Assembly (NCBI RefSeq): GCF_963678635.1
Contig: NC_087071.1
Location: 4,603,624 to 4,667,623 of the forward strand
DNA: 64,000 nt
From: Symsagittifera roscoffensis
Taxonomy: Eukaryota; Xenacoelomorpha; Acoela; Convolutidae
Direction: 5' to 3'
The notes under the pieces were generated by a model that ran no database searches, was not told where the DNA came from, and saw only the letters and a program-made list of their open reading frames with translations. The position numbers and the translations under genes were made by a program. This document shows positions 42,300-55,600 of this stretch, in pieces. How positions within the stretch are numbered: the stretch's first letter is position 1; each line of letters opens with the position of its first letter.

Positions 42300-45200
42300 T
42301 TAAATTGCTTTTGCTTTGAATGGCTGGTCTTTTATTTTCTGATTGGCTGTCTCGGGAAAACGATATAATGGGGTGAAACAGTCAGGGTTTTGCAAGTTTT
42401 GTCGGAATAAAAACAAATAAATATTTTTTAAATGAAGTATTTTTCCGGAAAAGCAAGCTATCTATTACTAAAATTTGACAATTGGGATGTGAACTAGAAA
42501 AAAACTAAATTTTATTACTTGGAAAAAGAACTGTTAAGATTATTGTAAATAGCATAATTTTCGAAAACATTGCTCAATGTGTTTGGAACTTTATTTAATT
42601 GCTATCAAATTGTTCAATTAGTTGATCTGATTTTGCGTTTTGGTATCTAATCTGTTTCTTTTTTCATTATTTTGATTCAATTTATTAATGCTGAACCCTA
42701 TTATTTAAAAAAACTCATGGTTTAAAAGTTTGTCGCATATTTGTTGTTAAGTAATTCAATTAAAATAAGTTTATTGATCCGTCAAATCTCATTAACTTTT
42801 TCGAAGTTTTGTTGGCTACTAGCCTGCAAAGTTTTTTGAGTCCAATCAATAGATTTTTACTGCCAGATATTTTTATCGGCCGATCCAATTTTGTTCTGAA
42901 ATGTTTTGGTTAATTTAGTTAAAACCGGAGATGTTTAGTTCTTAGGCTATCCGAGAATGCGGCTCCGTGGGTAGGCACCAAATGCAATCCTGCGTAAGAA
43001 CTGTAGAAAAAAGGTTTGTTTGCGCGTTTCTATGAAGTGCATATTGTATACAAAACTATTTTTCAGTACTAATACATGCTTCGTGAGAGAATTCTACGGT
43101 AGGTCACTAAGGGGGGGGGGGGGGGAGTGCTGTACGGTTCCATGCCAAAAAAATTAAATGATGTTTTTGACAAAAAAATGTGCTTCAATATTCTTAAGCA
43201 GGGCAAGATAGTTATGTAAGACTGGTAAAAAATGCAGCTGGTGGCGTCCTTCATGACGAGGAGAGCGAATGTTGGAAATTAATCTCAGGTAATTGTAGCC
43301 AATTGAGTTTTCAAAATTTCAAGAAATCACAAAAAAGTCAATTAGAAAACGTTGGGTGTAGATGACATTGGGATAATGTTAAGTCGTCGAATTTCTACAA
43401 TTGCGTCAGCTTAGTTTATTATTAAGAACCTTTTTTTTTCTAACCTTAGACGAAAATATTGGCGCCACTTTCCGGGCACTCTTACAGCTTTTTCATAGCA
43501 TGTGCTTTGACATTCGATAATTAATAAGTTAACACAGTTGATCCTTTTTTAATTAATCAAAGTAACCAAAAAAAATGTTTCATGTGACAGTGGAAAATCC
43601 AACCTAACTCTTAATTAAAAGTGTTTATTGAGGCTTTTGAAATGCACATGTTTTTACAATATTTGGCCTTGCCCTTTCCAATTTATTACATATGAATTTA
43701 TTGGGCCAAATATTGAGAAAAGCTCAGCAGCTGCTTTTTTGTGATCGGACAGGTAACCTTGCACTGGGCTGCATAGCAAACGATCGGATCATTTAGACTA
43801 AAGAGGGCGTCGAAAAAGCTTTTTTTTCCCGCCAAAAATTGAAATCAAAACGATATTGAAAGAGCCCCGTGAACGAAAGCCTTTCATGACGATTTGTGGA
43901 CGGGAGCAGCAATTTGTGGACGGGAGTAAAGGAAAGATCGACAGCTCTCAAAAGGTACAAGTCACTTAAATTAGCACACGCGGAGCAAGCAGCTAAGGGT
44001 CATCTGACGATCTTGCTGCCTAACCAACAAGTCAAACAGTGCTCATGTTCGCAGTATAGTTTAGGCTTATTCGGCCAAATTGAGAGTAAGTAGATGCAAA
44101 CAATTTCCTGGTCAAAGTTTTCAAATAAACACTGCCTCTGAGAGGAAATCTTTAGTTCCTGCTTGATAAAAAACTTTTTTTAAAAAGCATTATGAAAAAA
44201 CATTAAAATACAAGGTTCGGAGTTTTTTTGAGACGCTTTGGAAAATTTTTTGACTTTTCTGAAAAACAGCAGTTTTTCTCAAAAAAAACTTTTCGACTTT
44301 CAAAAAAGTGGTACCAATGGCAAGACGTCAACGCTTTTCTCTGACCGAAAATTCATCTACTTTTAGCCTGCATCGGCAGAACAATTTCAAAAAATTAATC
44401 AAGTACTTCCAATTTTAACTGGGCCCCTAATCTTATAAACACTTTTGAAATCTTGCATTTTTTCAGAGTAAAAATGCTTCGAACACTTCAGAAGGTAATT
44501 GGAACATTGTTTTCGCTCTGATATGCGCTGTTTTGTTAATTTGAAAAGATGTACGTTGAATTTTTTGTAATGATTCGAATTTTTTTGCCAAATTTTTTTT
44601 AATACGTTCTCAGAATCAGTGTGGTCATTTTTTTGTTTTAAAAAAGTTCAGTAACAGTTTGTTTTTATTACATGAGATTTTGTAGCTAAACCAGCGTTTT
44701 TGATTTTTTTGCTCAAAACTTCAAATGTCTGGGCCTGGTTTAAATTATTTTGAAAGCGAGATGAAAGCTGATCTTGAAAAAAATTCAGAAACCACAAAAA
44801 ATTTACGGTCGCATATCTGGATTTTGTGAGAAACTTTCAAAGAAAATTGAAAGAAACTGTTTTACGAAACTAATCTCCCCTCGTTTTTATGTTTAGCCAC
44901 AAAAGAAAGTCTAGCATTGAACCTACTTATTCTATAGCATTGAAAAAATCACACTTATCATTGTTCGACCCCTGATTTTTTACAAAATTTTTGGTTTGCT
45001 AACTATTTTTTAGCTCAAGTTTGATAAAAAAGCGAACAACTTTAGATGCGTGCGCTGATTTCCGGAAACTGACTATGTTTAGTAATGGAATTGAGGTTCT
45101 CTCTGGCATTGGAACAAAGTGTTTACCACAAAAATTAAATCATCAGTTTAGAAGGTAACGTTCAAAAAACTTCAAAAATTTCACGTTTTTCACAATAGTT

Positions 45201-45522
45201 AATCGAATTGAATCTAGGCGAACAAGGAAAGTCCCAAGACTTACTCGAACTGCATTGTCTCCAGGTAGTTGAGAACACTATGGGTTATTTGCGCTGCGCG
45301 TACTGTTTTTCTTTGCTCGATCTGCTTCATCTTAGAGTCACGAACTTTTATCGGCATTGTCTTACTGCATTTTTGCGGCTGTAACTAAAACAAACTAATT
45401 AGGTTAGTCAATTGCAATTTTTGCAATTTTGTCGCTGAAGAACAGTACATTAGATCATCTGTTTTTCATGAGGCTGATTTTTAAAAAGGTGGTACTTATA
45501 ATTTGAGATTTAAAAGTGTGAC
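42300..45522. other. AT-rich noncoding DNA
   Basis: No supported gene. It holds a G homopolymer at about 43110-43126. A possible tiny first exon (MLRTLQK, near 44474-44494) sits between TTTTTTCAG and GTAATT; no following exon can be joined with confidence. Confidence 0.5.
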
Positions 45523-46905
45523 TAATCCATGACTAAGCTAGTGTAATTTTTGCTGGACAGTTTTTTCGCCAACGCAGGAACGTTTTTGCTTTCCTGGGTC
45601 AAATTGCCTAATTTAATTCCGGGTGTACCATCCGATTTTTTTAGAGCAATTCATCAGCCTTTTTGTGACAATCTTGGTTGAGAAAAATTAATTATTTCTC
45701 ATATTTTTTGCCTAAAAACATTGTTTTTTACCTGCTTTGACCAATCTGAGAAAAGTTTTGAGGGTTTGATCAAACTTGGATATATCTCAAACAAAAATTA
45801 CTTTGTAATTCGCGCATAAAACTGTGCTTGTATTTTTAATCCTTTTTCACGTTGACATGTATTTTTTCAAAGAGTTTTTCATGAATCAAATTTCACAAAA
45901 AAGCAACAGGGCAATTGGGAGAGATCCAAAAACAAAATTGACAAGGTATTTGTTAGACTCATGCAAAAAAGATGTATTGATTAACCTGGGTGACCCCCAC
46001 ACAACAAATACGCTTATCATACAATTCCATACAAAAAAAATTATCATACAATTCCATGCATGGATTCTATGGAAAAAATTTCTTATCATACGATTTCTAT
46101 TTCAAAAATATTTGATTTTTTTTCTATGCAAAAGTTTCTTTTTTAAAGAACGTTTTCCAAATATTTTGTGTACATGCCAAATTTTTGCTTATAACAGGGT
46201 CCACGCACAGTCTTTACACGTAAAACAATCGAGGGTCACATTGAAGGTTCTCTGTGATGGCCGAATTTGTAGCTTTCAGTTTTAGATGAGAAGATAAAAC
46301 CTAACCAAAAAACAGGCCACAATTGTCAACGCCTGCGTTCAGGGCGAAACCCAATAATAATACTTAACCCAAAAAATTAGCTCCGCAAAAATGCTTATCA
46401 TGTGATTTTCAAGCAAGGTTTTTTATTACATTGAACTGTCTGAAAATGTCTGATAAGCATTTTTTCCACAGTATGCAATGGTATAAGAAGCTCTTTTTTG
46501 TCAACCATGGTAAATTTTTGTAGCAGCCATGCAATTTGAACCAGCCAATAACACAAATGGATTTTGTTAATCAAAATTTTCATTTGGAGCGCGAGAAACA
46601 AAAAAATGACGCAGAAAAACAGTGAAAAGATCAATAAAAATAGCATAGGTTTTTTTCGATTTTCAGCCCATATTTTGAAAAAACTGATTTTTTTGTTTTC
46701 ATGTTTTTATATGTTTTTTTTGTGTTTTTGTGCAAAGCTTGAAAAAGTAGACAAAAAAAATCCTTTCAGTCAACTCTGAAAGTCGATTTATGGTTAACTG
46801 CTCAAAAACATGAGAAAAAGTAACCCGAAAACAGAAATTTTTTGCAAGACGTTAGGTAGCGGCTAATGGCCCAAGACACCAACACGCACGCAACATAACC
46901 GTGGT
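45523..46905. repeat. 1,383-bp direct repeat, copy 1
   Basis: Starts TAATCCATGACTAAGC and ends CATAACCGTGGT. Copy 2 is 1,401 bases downstream and the same length, with about 2-4 percent visible differences. It contains an internal repeated ATCATACAATTCCAT word. No protein is shared with a known family; the open frame from 45824 is AT-rich and breaks differently in the two copies. Confidence 0.85.
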
Positions 46906-46923
46906 CATGCAATTGGGAACTTT

Positions 46924-48306
46924 TAATCCATGACTAAGCTAGTGTAATTTTTGCTGGACAGTTTTTTCGCCATCGCAGGAACGTTTTTGCTTTCCTGGGT
47001 CAAATTGCCTAATTTAATTCCGGGTGTACCATCCGATTTTTTTAGAGTAATTCATCAGCCTTTTTGTGACAATCTTGGTTGAGAAAAATTAATTGTTTCT
47101 CATATTTTTTGCCTAAAAACATTGTTTTTTACCTGTTTTGACCAATCTGAGAAAAGTTTTGAGGGTTTGATCAAACTTGGATATATCTCGAATAAAAATT
47201 AATTTGTAATTCACGCATAAAAATGTGCTTGTATTTTTAATCCTTTTTAACGTTGACCTGTATTTTTTTAAAGAATTTTTCAAGAATCAAATTTCACAAA
47301 AAAGCAACAGGGCAATTGGGAGAGATCCAAAAACAAAATTGACAAGGTATTTGTTAGACTCATGCAAAAAAGATGTATTGATTAACCTGGGTGACCCCCA
47401 CACAACAAATACGCTTATCATACAATTCCATACAAAAAAAAACTTATCATACAATTCCATGCATGGGTTCTACGGAAAACATTTATTATACGATTTCTAT
47501 TTCAAAAATATTTGATTTTTTTTTCTATGCAAAAGTTTCTATTTTAAAGAACGTTTTCGAAATACTTTGTGTACATGTCAAATTTTTGCTTATAATGCAG
47601 TCCACGCACAGTCTTTATACATAAAAGAATCGAGGGTCACATTGAAGGTTCTCTGTGATGGCAGAATTTGTAGCTTTCAGTTTTAGATGAGAAGATAAAA
47701 CCTAACCAAAAAACAGGCCACAATTGTCACCGCCTGCGTTCAGGGCGAAACACAATAATAATACTTAACCCAAAAAATTAGCTCAGCAAAAATGCTTATC
47801 ATGTGATTTTCATGCAAGGTTTTTTATTACATTGAACTGTCTGAAAATGTCTGCTAAGCATTTTTTCCACAGCATGCAATGGTATAATAAGCTCTTTTTT
47901 GTCAACCCTGGTAAGTTTTTATAGCAGCCATGCAATTTGAACCAGCCAATAACACAAATGGGTTTTGTTAATCAAAATTTTCATTTGGAGCGCGAGAAAC
48001 AGAAAAAGACGCAGAAAAAGAGTGAAAAGATCAATAAAAATAGCATAGGTTTTTTTTCGATTTTCACCCCATATTTTGAAATTTTTTTTTTATTATTTTC
48101 ATGTTTTTATATGTATTTTTTTGTGTTTTTGTGCAAAGATTGAAAAAGTAGACAAAAAAAATTCTTTCAGTCAACTCTGAAAGTCGATTTATGGTTAACT
48201 GCTCAAAAACATTAGAAAAAGTAACCCGAAAACAAAAATTTTTTGCAAGACGTTAGGTAGCGGCTAATGGCTTAAGACACCAACACGCACGCAACATAAC
48301 CGTGGT
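46924..48306. repeat. 1,383-bp direct repeat, copy 2
   Basis: Follows copy 1 after an 18-base spacer. Its end, CGTGGT, is where the large Ty3-type element begins, which helps to define that boundary. Confidence 0.85.
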
Positions 48307-49969
48307 GGAACCTGATCTAAACTACATTTTATGATTGGATAAATTAGATATTTTACCAATGTAAAGTATTTAATATTAACCAATCATGATCCATCTAACT
48401 AACAACCCACTTATTTGTAAGTGCTGAAGTTACTTGTAATTTCAGCACCAGAGAGATTTGAATTTAACTTAGAAATTAGTTGGACTCTCCCGAGCACTTC
48501 AACAGCCGCAATAGACCAGTGTACCCTAGATCTATTGAGCCTAGCAGAGACTAGTTAAACAACCTGAGACTAGATAGTATAAGAGTAAGATTAGGATCGG
48601 TATTAGACTAAGAAGTTGCACGAATCTATCCGGCCGAAAATAAGATAGCGTGACGAGCAGACGGTGTACCCTATCCGAAATTACTCTATGAGTTAACCAA
48701 CTCGGTCCTAACTCATCTGGTGCGACCATAAGTCTCGAACAAGACCTTAATAGCTTAGAATTAACCAAAATAGATTAGAAATTAGACAAAAACATTTAAA
48801 AAATGTTATACGACAATAATTTAATCGAAATGTCTCTACGACTCAATAGATCAGAGCCAATATTCCGAACCATAACAGAACTACCCGGAATTGGAAGAAG
48901 ACCTCGAACCAGAGACGACATACGACAAAGCAGAAACTTGCCATATAGCTATATGATAGTTAGGCAAAAACCAGAACAAACTTTTATATTTAGAATACTA
49001 CTGGCAATGAATTTAGATTTTCATTTGCAAACATAAAACCTTGAAGTTAATCTTCAAAATCATTTCAGGCGCTAAACAAAATTATTAATATACAATAACG
49101 ATTGATAAAAAGATCTAAGATCGTTTTCCTAAAACTCTGCAGTAATATACAAAACATGTTTGAAAAATATTTATTGAAAAATAAAAAATAAAAATTAGTA
49201 GCATGACAATAAATGGTTAGTAATCATAAATCATCCTGTTGTTCCAGCTCCATCATCTAAAACATAACAGCAATCATAAACCCACTAACATCATCAAAAC
49301 ACTAAATCTTTCCTTTACACACATTTAAAATTTTATTACAACTTAAATTCACTTAATTTTAAAACCAGATCATCAAGGCTTATCCTTGGATCTTAAATCA
49401 TTTTCTACTTAATTAAATTTCAAATTTGATCATCAAGGCTTATCCTTGGATCAAACAGAACAACTTTGTTCTCCCCCACCCACTTAATTAGTGTCTAACG
49501 ACCTCAAACGTCGATTCACTACCCAACCCTTTCTAAAGACCCAAGACTAATAGAAATTTTTAAACAAAACTAATCATTCAAATTAGGATAAACAGTGAAG
49601 AACTTCGGTTATTCATCCTTCACTTGACCCCCCCTCTTACTAGACCCAGGATAAATCTTAGACTTAGTAAGTTTAAAATAGTATCTAACGAACTACTCGC
49701 GTTCTAATTATACCTGAACCTTGTGGATCGATTTACTATTCTCCAACCCTTGAACACAATCACTACCCCTAAGTAAGATTAAGTAAGTTAACACCTTAAC
49801 TTATACTAGCCACGAGAAAGTAAAAAATCATTCTTCGGAATCGATATACTTTTCTCTCCAACCCTGAACAAATAGACCCAGGTTAAGCTAACCAAAAAAT
49901 CGTAAGAACTAACAGTTTAAGAAAATAGAAACCATTTAACAACCTTTTGCATCCGTCATCCTAAACCTT
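48306..49969 (+). promoter_or_regulatory. 5' LTR and leader region
   Basis: Begins TGGAACC directly after repeat copy 2. AATAAA-type signals cluster at 49180-49215, suggesting the R region. The LTR end and primer-binding site cannot be fixed because the 3' LTR is not in the window. A 77-residue open frame (48803-49036, basic, with GIGRRPRTRDD) is of unknown meaning. Two identical 25-base hairpin-forming repeats lie at 49368 and 49428. Confidence 0.5.
49368..49452 (+). repeat. two identical 25-base hairpin repeats in the leader
   Basis: GATCATCAAGGCTTATCCTT plus GGATC occurs at 49368-49392 and again at 49428-49452, exactly 60 bases apart. Each copy can fold (CAAGG with CCTTG, flanked by GATC on both sides). 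The position upstream of gag would suit a packaging or dimerisation signal, as inference only. Confidence 0.7.
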
Positions 49970-50437
49970 ATGTCATTTAAAAACCTAGGAAATAAACAAA
50001 CAATCGTTTTACACAATTGTGAAATAGATAACAAAAAATACGACCTTGTAATCACACCTCATACACAAACAGTTGGATACATTCGAACAAAACGACAAAC
50101 ACTAAAAAGAAAAATAATAACGAAACAAAGACAAATAACACGAAAAAGATTTTCAAAAAATCGAAACGCATTTTCAGAATCAGAAACCAACAGTCTAGAC
50201 GAACTTTACAAACTAAAAGAATCAATAGATAAAAATTACCCACTTCACGATCAATTATATTTTTCTGACTCAGAAACAACTTCAAATTCATCAAAAAGAG
50301 GAAAAAGAAGAATAAAAAAGCAGTATAAACACAAACCAGTACATTTATATAATTGGAATCAACCAATTCGACACATTAATAATTACATATTAACAGTCAT
50401 CGAACGAAAAAATGAGCTCAACGCACACCCCAGGTGA
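49970..50437 (+). CDS. basic pre-gag protein
   Basis: 155 residues, very rich in Lys/Arg/Asn: KRQTLKRKIITKQRQITRKR, later SSKRGKRRIKKQYKHK, both able to act as nuclear localisation or RNA-binding segments, separated by an acidic Ser-rich stretch (SESETNSLDELYK, SDSETTSNSS). It precedes gag and overlaps its start by 26 bases in another frame. Extra ORFs before gag are uncommon in Ty3-type elements. It could be a separate protein or an N-terminal gag extension through +1 frameshifting; no family recognised. Confidence 0.6.
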   Translation: MSFKNLGNKQTIVLHNCEIDNKKYDLVITPHTQTVGYIRTKRQTLKRKIITKQRQITRKRFSKNRNAFSESETNSLDELYKLKESIDKNYPLHDQLYFSDSETTSNSSKRGKRRIKKQYKHKPVHLYNWNQPIRHINNYILTVIERKNELNAHPR

Positions 50438-52610
50438 AGAAAGTCCAGATGATGATGATATTTTCCCCTTTATAGTAGATGCAACCACTGATAGAGGACA
50501 GCATATATTTTGCAAAAATTTACTATTAAATTTATTTGAACCCGGAATCAGTCCATGTAAAACAGAGTTCCCAGATGTAAAAATCAAAAGACAAATTATC
50601 GATCACTATCTAAAAGATATATGCAACATAACACAACAGTATGGAATCTACTCCATAGAATTCACCTCACCAAACCATAATAATAGAAAATATACAATTC
50701 AAACAGACGATCTTGATTTAGAATTTTCAAAAGTTTTTTCAGAATATATAAAAAGCATCCAATATCATAACTCACAAAGAGCAAACTCCATATTCACCAA
50801 TGAAGTTTTCGCAATAATATATAGCTATATTTCGATATTAGAAAACGAAATCCCAATAACAAATGTTTCACCGACAGAAACATCTAAACATTTAAGAGTA
50901 CGACATGAAATCACACTACTCTCTAGTTATTTAAACATCATTAAAGAAAATTTCACGAAAGACGACGTTTCACAACATACAAAACACGATCTACAAAAAA
51001 TTTTGGCATGGTTCATAATAGATTATTTCACACACAATATCGATTTAATTGCACAAGCAAGAAAAAATTTTAGACCCCAAAACTCGAACGATGATACCGC
51101 TATCACCGAACAATCAGATTATGTTTGGGACCCCGAATGGTCTCATCCCGCATTTATAAGCTTCCCACAAACAATCTCAAGTCAAGCAATAAGTACGATA
51201 TCTTACATAAGAGATTATGTAAAAGTAATACCATTAACCATTGATGCAACACCATTAAACTATAATACATTTTTACCCGATACACAAAATAATAGTTTAA
51301 ACTCTACAGTTATACACAATGAAAACCTCAATGGAACTAGGAATCTTACTCAACAAGATATCCAGACACCATCACACTTCATAAATGAAGAAATTGTACA
51401 CACAACAACTACACAACAAAGTATTTCACCAATACGCCCAAATTTAACAACACCAAGAAATACAAATCCTTCACAAACACAGGTAACCTTACAATCAACC
51501 GTTAAACCTTCGGTTGCCCCTAAATATTCACATATGGATTACCAAACATACAGACCCATGACAATACCATCAAAAACACGCAAAACATTCACTAGAAACA
51601 ACTTTACAGACCATAATTATAATTATACACATCCATCAAAAACATATAATCAACCACAAAGAAATTTTAACCAATATACAAGATCTCGAAATTGGGATAA
51701 CCCAATGACCCAACCTAATTCAATAAATTTCCAAACAAATCCTCCACAGGATCACAGTGAAAATTACCCATTTTTTCAACAAAATAAAAATAAAAAACAG
51801 ACATCTTATCAAATGGATTATTTATCCTCAGATGATGATTTCTTACAACCAGATATATTTGCACCAAATACTCAAGAATATCGTAGACAAGGAATACAAA
51901 AAACACGTACAAATCATAGAAATTTTTCTCCACAACCAATAGATGCACAACATCAACAACCAATTCAACAACAAAATCTAATTAATACACAATCCTTTCA
52001 ACCAATTCAACAACAAAATCCAATGACTGCACACTCGTATCAAGCATCACAAATGCAAAATGAAATACCACTCCCATATTATCTCCAACAACATGAAATA
52101 ACAAGAAACCAACTTTCAAATTTTTCTCAAATGCCAAATGCAGCAGAATCATTACAAATGACAATGAATCCATACCTTATGGGTGGATCATCAATAACAT
52201 CAAACAAACCTTTAATGGTTTTCACAGGAACAGACCCTGAATACTCTGTAGAAGATTATTTAAATGCAGTAACAGCAAACCTGATTTTAAATATTGGACC
52301 TGAACCAATTAATACGCCACTACATCAAAATTGGATACATCGACGCACAGCGTTAATACAAACAACCTTAGATGGCGCAGCCCAAAAATGGTTTTCAGTA
52401 CTACCTCTAGAAATAAAATCAAACTGGAAAAGGTTTACACAGGAATTTTCAAAAATGTTTGACTCCGAAAGAAACAAACAACAATAAAGAGTTTTATGTA
52501 ATGAAATTCGCAGATTACCAAACGAAACCATCAAGCAAATAGCAGTACGAATCGAAACACTAGTTCGAAAAGCATATTCATTAAATACACATGACTATAA
52601 AAACACAAAG
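50412..52610 (+). CDS. gag: gag (capsid) with in-frame TAA at 52485
   Basis: 691 residues to the TAA at 52485-52487. The N-terminal 250 residues are helical, the middle (residues 310-590) is Gln/Asn/Pro-rich and disordered, and residues about 600-691 resemble the retrotransposon gag capsid domain (VEDYLNAVTANL, LDGAAQKWFSVLP, WKRFTQEFSKMF). The homologous capsid sequence continues in the same frame straight after the stop (CNEIRRLPNETIKQIAVRIE), so the stop cuts the capsid domain. It is probably a nonsense change; programmed readthrough would be unusual at this place. Confidence 0.75.
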
Positions 52611-55600
52611 ATGACAGAAATCTTAATGATGACCTTAACACCACAATTAAGGAAAATAGCAATAAAAAAGAGAGCATCCCATCCTTCTTCAATTCGAGAA
52701 CCCGATTTAGATTTTCGAAAACTAGTAGACAAATTAGAACAAGCAGAAATCACGATGAAACTAGAAGAAACGGAAAATCTGAAATTACAATACGTTAACA
52801 GAATTGAAACGACTCCCACTAATATTAATAATATACAGGAATCAGAGACAGACCTCGTTGAAAAAATCACTGAAATACTCAATATTTATGAAAAGAACCC
52901 AAACTTTAAAGGCAAACCATCTTTTAAAAAATGGTGTAATTATTGCCGACGATACGGACATAGTATTTCCGAATGTAGACAAAAACAGCAAGACAATCAA
53001 AGTAAACCTCAAAAATATAAAGAACCAAATAAATCATTCTATCAATACATGAAAAAAGATCAAAATCTACCAAACAAAACAGTCCACAGCAACAACAGTT
53101 CAGGAAAACCACTCCCGAACAATACAAACTATACAAGAAATCAATCACCATATAACTCAAGTTATAGAGGAAGATCACCAGAACGAAGAAACACGAATAA
53201 TTCATCACAAAATCACTACAATAGACCAAATAGTCGAAATAACTACTCCAGATCAAATTCAAATACACAACGATTTGTTTCTAGATCTAATTCCCAATCA
53301 AGAAATAACTACTATCCAAACAACCAATCACGAAATTCATCATACAATAGGAATAGAAACTACTCCTACAATCGAAATAGAAGTTATTCAAACAACCGAA
53401 ACCAGAATTACCCGAACAATCAATCAAGGAATAACTCATATAATAGATCGAACTATAACAGACCAAACAATAATTACCAAAACAGATCGCGAAATAATTC
53501 ACAAAATCGACACCCAAGTTATAATAATCGTTATAGAAATTATTCCCAATCACCACACCGGAATAATAATAACTATAATAATTCTAATAATCGCCACAGA
53601 AGTAGTACACCTAAACATCAAAGACAAATCAATCAAGTACAATCTAATCCAGAAACAACATCAGACCCTCCAGGTATTGATGACACAGTAACTGATACGT
53701 TAAAACTCAATCAAATAAACTGTACATCATCAGATTCAGAAAGTGATACAGAAAACACTCTTTCTATCAATATGATAAAAGTCGAAAATGACTATGAATC
53801 TGTCATATATGAACAACCCTTTTCATCACACATATATGAAAATCAATCAGAATTTCTTCAAAATTATTACACTACACCCATAAATTCCACACCAACGACG
53901 CAAGAAACAAATGAGATTAACACTACAAATCAAACCAATAAAAATATCAAAACAAAATGCTTGAATACAAACCACATTTATCAAAATATACAAAAAGAAC
54001 AACCCAAAGAAAAAATTTGGACAATACCATTTCTCTTAGAAAGCCCAAGAAATAAAGAATTTCAACCACCAGACCTTGAAATAGATTTTTTAATTGATTC
54101 AGGAGCAGAATCAAACATAATAAACATCCCCACATGGAATGAAATAAAAACTTTACACCCAAAGCTAACACCTCTTGAAACCTCCAGTAAGTTAGCAACA
54201 GCACAAGGATCAACATTGATAAACTACGGAAAAATCCAATTATTTCTCCTCCCCACCAGAACAATGGAGCAAAGCAAAATTTTAAATAAGCCATTTAAAC
54301 AAATATTCCATATCACTGATATTAAATATAATATCATTGGAATACCATTTATTTCGAAGTATATACCAACAATTAACATACTAAATAGTAAAATATTAAT
54401 CAAAGATAAATATACAAAAACAAAAGAAACATCCTTAACATTTTTTCAAAGATTAAATAAACAACCACCATTCTTTTCAAAATTCTACCCGATATTTAAC
54501 CAACAAAGGAAACACCTAAAACCACTATCAGGAAATATCTATAATTTTTCAATCAAACAAGTTCACCAATATGATAAAGAACAAAACAAACAAAAATTTT
54601 ATATGTCAGAATTTGAATTCAAACCTATTCACAAATTTTTCAAAATCACAATCTCATCCATAAAATATTTGGAAAATTCGAATTCCGATATCATTTCCTT
54701 ACATGTCTATAACAACACACCTTACCAAGTAACATTACCTTTAGGACTTTTAGGATATTGCGAAACCAACGCTACAATATCACCAATACACGAAAAAGCC
54801 TATCGCGTAAATAATATACTCCAATTACTAGATATTTGCCAATCTACAATTCTTAATGAAGAATTATCTATAAATAATATAATAAGTAACGAAAACAGAA
54901 ATACGGATTATTTCACAAAAACTCCATATTTCAAACCTACATTCAACATAAGTAACTACACAGAGGACCAACAAAATTTTTTAACAATGTTTAATTTCCA
55001 ACATTCACAAATAACACAAGACGAATTCGAAAAGTTAGCCAAACAGCTAATTAAATATTCATCAGTCTATGCAACATCAAAATTTGATGTTGGAAAAATC
55101 AGTTCATCACTACATCTCCCGTTAAAACCAGACGCAGTTTTCAAAAAACAGAGAGCAAGTAAAGTACCAATTCACCTACATGATAAAGTGAACAGATTAC
55201 TCGATATTTTAGAACAATACAACATTATATCACCAGTTAATAAAGAAGAACAACCAAAAGGCAACACATTTATCAACCCTGTTATCATTCTAGCTAAAGG
55301 AGAATCATTAAAAATCGTTCTCGATGCTAGATACCTCAATTCACTTATAGATGAATCAAAATGTAATTGGCCCATTGAACCAATACAAGTTATTTTAACA
55401 AAAATAAACGGCAAATACTTTACAACCGCCGATATGAATAGTGCATACAATCAAATGCCACTAGATGAACAATCACGACGTTTAACACAATTTGTTATCG
55501 GAAACCAACAATATGAATTCAACCGCTTATTCTATGGAATATCCATAGGACCAGCAGCATTTTCAGCTTTTATGAGCAAAATTTTTAGACCACTAATACT

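Noticed and set aside
45824-46285. 153-residue frame within the direct repeat
   Set aside because: The second copy breaks the frame differently and the sequence is AT-driven, so coding is unlikely.
45523-48306. The two 1,383-bp blocks as LTRs of one retroelement
   Set aside because: Only 18 bases lie between them and no primer site or purine tract is visible.
53275-53691. 138-residue Ile/Thr-rich open frame inside pol
   Set aside because: It is the +1 shadow of the Asn/Arg/Ser/Tyr-rich low-complexity region; its repetitive make-up follows from that DNA.
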